Shown here in pieces: positions 60,295 through 64,000 of a stretch of 64,000 nt of DNA (its first letter is position 1; every line of letters begins with the position of its first letter). This stretch comes from Butyrivibrio sp. LB2008 (lineage in GTDB: Bacteria; Bacillota; Clostridia; Lachnospirales; Lachnospiraceae): NCBI RefSeq assembly GCF_000621565.1, contig NZ_JHXZ01000015.1:102560-166559 (forward strand), written 5' to 3'. The translations under genes and the position numbers were made by a program. Below the pieces are notes generated by a model. It worked only from the letters and a program-made list of their open reading frames with translations. It was not told the DNA's origin and searched no databases.

Positions 60295-61167
60295 TTACTT
60301 GAAAGTCTTTTTTATCTGCTCCAGAAATTTTTCCGCAATAGGAGTAAAGGTCTGATACTTGTTCCATATCAGATACAGCTCTGATTTTAGTTCAGGTGAA
60401 AGCGGTCTGAATACCATGTCAGTTCCTTCAGTATTTATCAGATTTTTAAATGTAAGAAGTATTCCAAGGTTTTCTCTTGCAAATACAGAGCCGTTATAAG
60501 AAAGTCTAAAGGAACCCTCAAGCTTTAGTTCAGGATATCTGTCTTTGGCCCATGCTTTGATTTCATTGTTCCAGCTCTGTTCTGAGACAAACAGAGGCTG
60601 TCCTGTCAGGTCGGATACACGAATGGATTTTTTCTTTGCAAGGAGATGGGATGAAGATATGATTGCTCCCCACACATCAGCTTCAGGAAATTTTACATAT
60701 TCGTATTTATTGCTGTCAGGTGTTTCACATAGTACAGCAAAGTCTAAAAGGCCCTTATCAAGCTTTTCAGTAACCTGCTCAGTATCTCCGCTTGTTATAT
60801 GATAAGTGAAATTAGGGTATTTTTCTTTTAACTTATAAATCTCTCTGGCGAGGTATCTGATCTGATAGCTTTCTGCCAGTCCAAAATATATATATCCACC
60901 TGTTATATCATCCAGGGAGTTAAATTCCTGTTCGATTTTATCTGACATGGCCACAAGATCCTGAGCGCGGTCACGCAAAAGCATCCCCTCATCAGTAAGT
61001 GAAATACTGAAGCTGTGCCTGACAAATAACTTTTTTCCAAGTTCTTCCTCTAATGCTTTTAATGTCTTTGAAAGAGTAGGCTGCGATACATGAAGCAGCT
61101 CAGCAGCCTTTGACATATTTTCTTCCCTTGCAACTGCAAGAAAGTATCTGAGATTTTTTATTTCCAT
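60295..61167 (-). CDS. LysR-family regulator
   Basis: 290 residues. N-terminal helix-turn-helix NLRYFLAVAREENMSKAAELLHVSQPTLSKTLKALEEELG, then the periplasmic-binding-like effector domain. ATG 61167 follows ggagg; the frame extends to 61179 without a better site. Divergent from the small operon at 61290, whose expression it probably controls. Confidence 0.92.
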   Translation of the reverse strand: MEIKNLRYFLAVAREENMSKAAELLHVSQPTLSKTLKALEEELGKKLFVRHSFSISLTDEGMLLRDRAQDLVAMSDKIEQEFNSLDDITGGYIYFGLAESYQIRYLAREIYKLKEKYPNFTYHITSGDTEQVTEKLDKGLLDFAVLCETPDSNKYEYVKFPEADVWGAIISSSHLLAKKKSIRVSDLTGQPLFVSEQSWNNEIKAWAKDRYPELKLEGSFRLSYNGSVFARENLGILLTFKNLINTEGTDMVFRPLSPELKSELYLIWNKYQTFTPIAEKFLEQIKKTFK

Positions 61168-61212
61168 TAAAACCTCCATAAAGCTGACTGGTTAAGTGTT
61201 ATTCCAAAAGTG

Positions 61213-61226
61213 AATATCATGATATT
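61213..61226. promoter_or_regulatory. LysR operator candidate
   Basis: AATATCATGATATT is a perfect 14-bp palindrome in the divergent region between the LysR gene and the operon at 61290. Confidence 0.5.
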
Positions 61227-61289
61227 TATTTTATTCATTAGCGAGAATCCGGTCAAGGATTTACTATGAAATCAGAAGGAGCAAAAAAG

Positions 61290-61505
61290 ATGGATACAGA
61301 AAAGATTCTTGAAAGCCTTTCAGACATGGGCTGCAATGAGAAAGAAATAAGCTTTATGAAAAAGATGTATGAAGAAGGGGATACAGATACACTTCTTCGA
61401 GATCTCAGGAAATGCCGATGTCACCTCATGGATAAACTTCATGACAGCCAGAAAAAAGTAGACAACATGGATTTTTTGATACGACAGATTCAAAAAGAGA
61501 AATGA
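61290..61505 (+). CDS. Small helical protein of the LysR-linked operon
   Basis: 71 residues from ATG 61290 with aaggag upstream. MDTEKILESLSDMGCNEKEI and a later Cys in CRCHLMDKLHD; the chain is helical, perhaps dimeric. The family is not known to me. It is followed 20 bases later by the hydrolase gene and probably is part of the same transcript. Confidence 0.7.
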   Translation: MDTEKILESLSDMGCNEKEISFMKKMYEEGDTDTLLRDLRKCRCHLMDKLHDSQKKVDNMDFLIRQIQKEK

Positions 61506-61525
61506 TTAAAACGGAGGAATGTAAA

Positions 61526-62524
61526 ATGATCAGAAAAGAAGAACTAAACCTTGTAACCGATTGGGATAAGACCTTTAAGAAAAGTGATAAGGTAGACCAC
61601 AGCAAAGTTACATTTGTAAACAGATATGGAATCACCCTTGCGGCAGATATGTATGTACCAAAGAATGCAGAAGGTAAACTTTCTGCAATTGCTGTATGCG
61701 GACCTTTTGGTGCAGTAAAAGAGCAGTGCTCAGGACTCTATGCACAGACAATGGCAGAAAGAGGCTTTTTGACCATAGCATTTGACCCGTCATTCACAGG
61801 AGAGTCCGGAGGAAATGTGAGATATATGGCATCTCCGGATATCAACACAGAAGATTTCATGGCGGCAGTTGATTTTCTATCACTAAATGAAATGGTAGAT
61901 CCTGACAGGATCGGAATCATCGGTATCTGTGGCTGGGGAGGAATGGCTGTAAACACAGCAGCTCTTGATACAAGAATTAAAGCTACGGTAGCTATAACAA
62001 TGTATGACATGACAAGGGTAAATGCCAAGGGATATTTTGATTCCGAGGACAGTGAAGAAGCGAGATATCAGAAAAAAGCAGCTATGTGTGCTCAGAGACT
62101 TGAAGACCTTAAGGCTGGCGAATATAAGCTTGGCGGTGGAGTAGTAGATCCAGTGCCTTCGGATGCACCTTTCTTTGTAAAAGACTATTATGACTACTAC
62201 AAGACTGACAGAGGTTATCACAAGAGAAGCCTTAATTCCAACGGTGGATGGAATGTTATTGGCTGTGAGTCTTTTGTTAATCAGCCAATCCTTAAGTACT
62301 CTAATGAGATAAGGAGTGCTGTTTTACTTGTTCATGGAGAAAAGGCGCACTCTTGCTATTTTTCTAAGGATGCTTATGCAGATATGATCAAAGACAGCAA
62401 GTATGCAGATAACAAGGAACTAATGATAATCCCTGATGCAGTACATACTGATCTATATGATGGCGGAGATAAGGATTATATTCCTTTTGACAAGCTGGAG
62501 AACTTCTTTAAGGAAAAACTGTGA
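61526..62524 (+). CDS. Alpha/beta hydrolase with Cys nucleophile (YcjY/dienelactone-hydrolase-like)
   Basis: 332 residues. The nucleophile elbow GICGWGG carries Cys where Ser is usual, as in dienelactone hydrolases. AVCGPFGAVKEQCSGLYAQ is the oxyanion region; the His in DAVHTDLYDGG closes the triad. Such proteins act on lactones or esters; the substrate here is unknown. ATG 61526 follows acggagga. Likely controlled by the divergent LysR. Confidence 0.85.
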   Translation: MIRKEELNLVTDWDKTFKKSDKVDHSKVTFVNRYGITLAADMYVPKNAEGKLSAIAVCGPFGAVKEQCSGLYAQTMAERGFLTIAFDPSFTGESGGNVRYMASPDINTEDFMAAVDFLSLNEMVDPDRIGIIGICGWGGMAVNTAALDTRIKATVAITMYDMTRVNAKGYFDSEDSEEARYQKKAAMCAQRLEDLKAGEYKLGGGVVDPVPSDAPFFVKDYYDYYKTDRGYHKRSLNSNGGWNVIGCESFVNQPILKYSNEIRSAVLLVHGEKAHSCYFSKDAYADMIKDSKYADNKELMIIPDAVHTDLYDGGDKDYIPFDKLENFFKEKL

Positions 62525-62534
62525 TTGGAGGTTC

Positions 62535-62867
62535 ATGATGAGCATTACAGTTAACTTACGTTATAAAGGAACAGATGGTGCTGCAAAAAGATTTGCAGAG
62601 GAAATGACAAAAAGCGGAACGGTTGAAAAAATACGAAATGAGGCAGGCAATCTTAAGTATGAGTATTATCAGTCTTTGGATGACCCTGAGACAATTCTTC
62701 TGATAGACAGTTGGGAAGATCAGGAGTCTATTGATGTCCATCATGCTTCACCTATGATGCAGACTATCATGGAGCTTCGCGAAAAATATGATCTTCATAT
62801 GACTGTAGAAAGGTATGTCTCTGACAACAGTATGCCGGATAAGGATAAAGATTTCATAAGAAAATAA
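62535..62867 (+). CDS. Antibiotic biosynthesis monooxygenase (ABM) domain protein
   Basis: 110 residues. ITVNLRYKGTDGAAKRFAEEM, NLKYEYYQSLDDPETILLIDSWEDQESIDVHHASPMM form the ABM ferredoxin-like fold of small oxygenases and quinone-related enzymes. Two adjacent ATGs (62535, 62538) follow ggagg. Same operon as the hydrolase. Confidence 0.88.
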   Translation: MMSITVNLRYKGTDGAAKRFAEEMTKSGTVEKIRNEAGNLKYEYYQSLDDPETILLIDSWEDQESIDVHHASPMMQTIMELREKYDLHMTVERYVSDNSMPDKDKDFIRK

Positions 62868-62880
62868 GAAAGGGTGCCTG

Positions 62881-62940
62881 ATGAAGAAAATAATTTCAAT
62901 GCTACTTATCTCAGCATTTACTGTATTAGGGCTTGAATAG
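62881..62940 (+). pseudogene. Truncated signal-peptide remnant
   Basis: A 19-codon frame MKKIISMLLISAFTVLGLE looks like the signal peptide of an exported protein but stops before any mature part. It lies between the ABM and the cupin genes, so a secreted protein gene has been lost here. Confidence 0.5.
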
Positions 62941-62954
62941 AAGGAGTGAGGAAT

Positions 62955-63740
62955 ATGAGCGAAAAGATTGTACAGACAGCAGGAAGGGAACAGCTTGGAG
63001 AATTTGCACCGGATTTTGCGCATTTTAATGATGATGTTTTATTTGGAGAGAACTGGAATAATCAGGATATTGATGTAAAGACGAGGAGTATCACTACAGT
63101 TGTGGCACTAATGGCGCAAGGAATAACTGACAGTAGCTTAAAGTATCATATCATGAATGCTAAAAATCATGGCGTTACTCAAAAAGAGATGGCTGCTGTT
63201 ATCACGCATGTGGCTTTCTATGCCGGATGGCCAAAGGCATGGGCTGTATTTAATCTGGCAAAAGAAGTATATAATGAGCCTGTCACTGAGAATACAGACA
63301 AGGATCGTTATCAGAATACTATTTTCTTCCCCATAGGGAATCCAAATGATGCCTATGCTCAGTATTTTGATGGACAGAGCTATCTTGCACCGGTTTCTAC
63401 AGAACAGATTCCTATTTACAATGTGACTTTTGAACCCGGATGCAGGAACCATTGGCATATCCATCATTCAAAGAGTGGCGGAGGACAGATGCTTATCTGT
63501 GTCGGAGGCAGAGGATTTTACCAGGAAGAGGGAAAAGAAGCACGAGAACTTCATCCCGGGGACGTAGTAAATATACCTGCTAATGTAAAGCACTGGCATG
63601 GTGCAGCTGCTGACTCATGGTTCTCACATCTTGCCATTGAGATAGAAGGCGAGGAGACAAGTAATGAATGGTGTGAATCGGTGGCAGAAGAGGATTATGA
63701 AAAACTCATAAATATCGTGCGAGAAAACCCCTTCCGATGA
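62955..63740 (+). CDS. Carboxymuconolactone decarboxylase-cupin fusion
   Basis: 261 residues. Residues 1-100 form an AhpD/CMD domain (RSITTVVALMAQG, HGVTQKEMAAVITHVAFYAGWPKAW); the CMD active-site cysteines are absent, so it is a CMD-like form with His instead. Residues 140-261 are a cupin with metal ligands HWHIHHSKSG and later KHWHGAA. Fusions of this sort probably isomerise or decarboxylate small oxo-acids. ATG 62955 follows gaaggagtgagg. Confidence 0.88.
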   Translation: MSEKIVQTAGREQLGEFAPDFAHFNDDVLFGENWNNQDIDVKTRSITTVVALMAQGITDSSLKYHIMNAKNHGVTQKEMAAVITHVAFYAGWPKAWAVFNLAKEVYNEPVTENTDKDRYQNTIFFPIGNPNDAYAQYFDGQSYLAPVSTEQIPIYNVTFEPGCRNHWHIHHSKSGGGQMLICVGGRGFYQEEGKEARELHPGDVVNIPANVKHWHGAAADSWFSHLAIEIEGEETSNEWCESVAEEDYEKLINIVRENPFR

Positions 63741-63763
63741 AGTCGGTTGTGGGATGAATCGCA

Positions 63764-64000
63764 CTAGCTTTTCTTTTTGTATTTCCCCGTCTTAATGTAT
63801 TTGCGTTTGTGTTCCTCTGTTCGTTGATCTTCAATGTATTTCTTGACAGTATCAAGAGAAACACTTCCGGTAGTGGCACAGAAGTAACTTGCACTCCAGA
63901 AGGGTGAATCTCCCCATAGGTATTTCTCAACGTGTGTTCTATATGTATTTCTCACTTCTTTGGACAGCTGTGATTTTAACGAGTTGATGAGTTTTACAGG
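63764..64000 (-). mobile_element. IS200/IS605-type transposase (TnpA), 3' part
   Basis: On the minus strand the frame runs from the window edge: ...KLINSLKSQLSKEV, THVEKYLWGDSPFWSASYFC, ATTGSVSLDTVKKYIEDQ and a basic tail. These are the C-terminal segments of TnpA; SVSLDTVKKYIEDQ is the helix that carries the catalytic Tyr-linked region. The 5' part lies outside the window. A short imperfect hairpin (CCGA/TCGG near 63728-63751) could be a subterminal fold of the element end. Confidence 0.88.

Overview
The window looks like chromosome of an AT-rich, low-GC Gram-positive bacterium, most likely a rumen or gut Lachnospiraceae (Butyrivibrio/Pseudobutyrivibrio-like). Strong AGGAGG-type ribosome binding sites, GTG and TTG starts, a Tn1549/CTn-type conjugation module, a c-di-GMP-I riboswitch and Lachnospiraceae-type accessory genes all point that way. 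No rRNA operon and no CRISPR array was seen. Genus assignment is inference.

Positions 1-11179 are the right-hand part of a conjugation module, all on the plus strand: PcfB/DUF3801, VirD4 coupling protein, Maff2 pilin-like peptide, VirB6/TrbL-like membrane protein, PrgI, VirB4 ATPase, NlpC/P60 wall hydrolase, DUF4315, DUF4366, MobC, a MOBP-type relaxase and SSB, with a candidate oriT-like folded region after the relaxase. From 11373 to 29705 the element carries cargo dominated by defence-like genes. It starts with a SieB-like membrane protein and a Vsr / unknown / Sau3AI-MutH endonuclease / C5-methyltransferase restriction-modification operon (predicted target GATC). After it come a GIY-YIG protein, a PD-(D/E)XK protein, DUF4238, a membrane-anchored HEPN protein, a metallo-hydrolase, a HipA-like kinase, a DUF2325 coiled-coil protein, a 601-residue zinc-ribbon/nuclease mosaic, a uracil-DNA-glycosylase-like protein and a flavodoxin. 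From 29789 to 33395 lies the control and integration module: operator-like repeats, a c-di-GMP-I riboswitch with terminator, a zinc-ribbon protein, a second leader terminator, an XRE regulator, a sigma-like regulator, an excisionase-like protein and a tyrosine integrase. I read this as the right end of the integrative conjugative element (ICE).

A second tyrosine recombinase (34014-35222) opens another accessory region. It holds two AAA ATPase genes with C-terminal winged-helix-like domains (35568 and 45262). Each is preceded by an array of 7-base motifs repeated every 9-10 bp that overlaps a TATAAT box; the first ATPase is followed by a PD-(D/E)XK nuclease. Between them are toxin-antitoxin remnants, a TetR/hydrolase pair, an Abi/HEPN pseudogene, an SDR, a lipoprotein, tRNA remnants and a metallophosphoesterase. 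A tRNA-Ile(TAT) gene and a structured intergenic region precede an apparent RNA-repair operon (47123-50875): a Thg1-like protein, an Rnl5-like RNA ligase, a metallophosphoesterase and a T4 Rnl1-like RNA ligase.

Positions 51070-60293 are a mixed island: YkgJ, AbiEi/AbiEii, a truncated paralogue of the ICE sigma-like gene broken next to a group II intron reverse-transcriptase fragment, two HigB/HigA-type pairs (one with a doubtful toxin start), SEC-C and DUF4298 proteins, and metabolic genes (SCP-2, YbaK, nitroreductase, MerR). From 60295 a LysR regulator is divergent from a small operon with an alpha/beta hydrolase, an ABM monooxygenase-like protein and a carboxymuconolactone decarboxylase-cupin fusion. 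The window ends inside an IS200/IS605 transposase.
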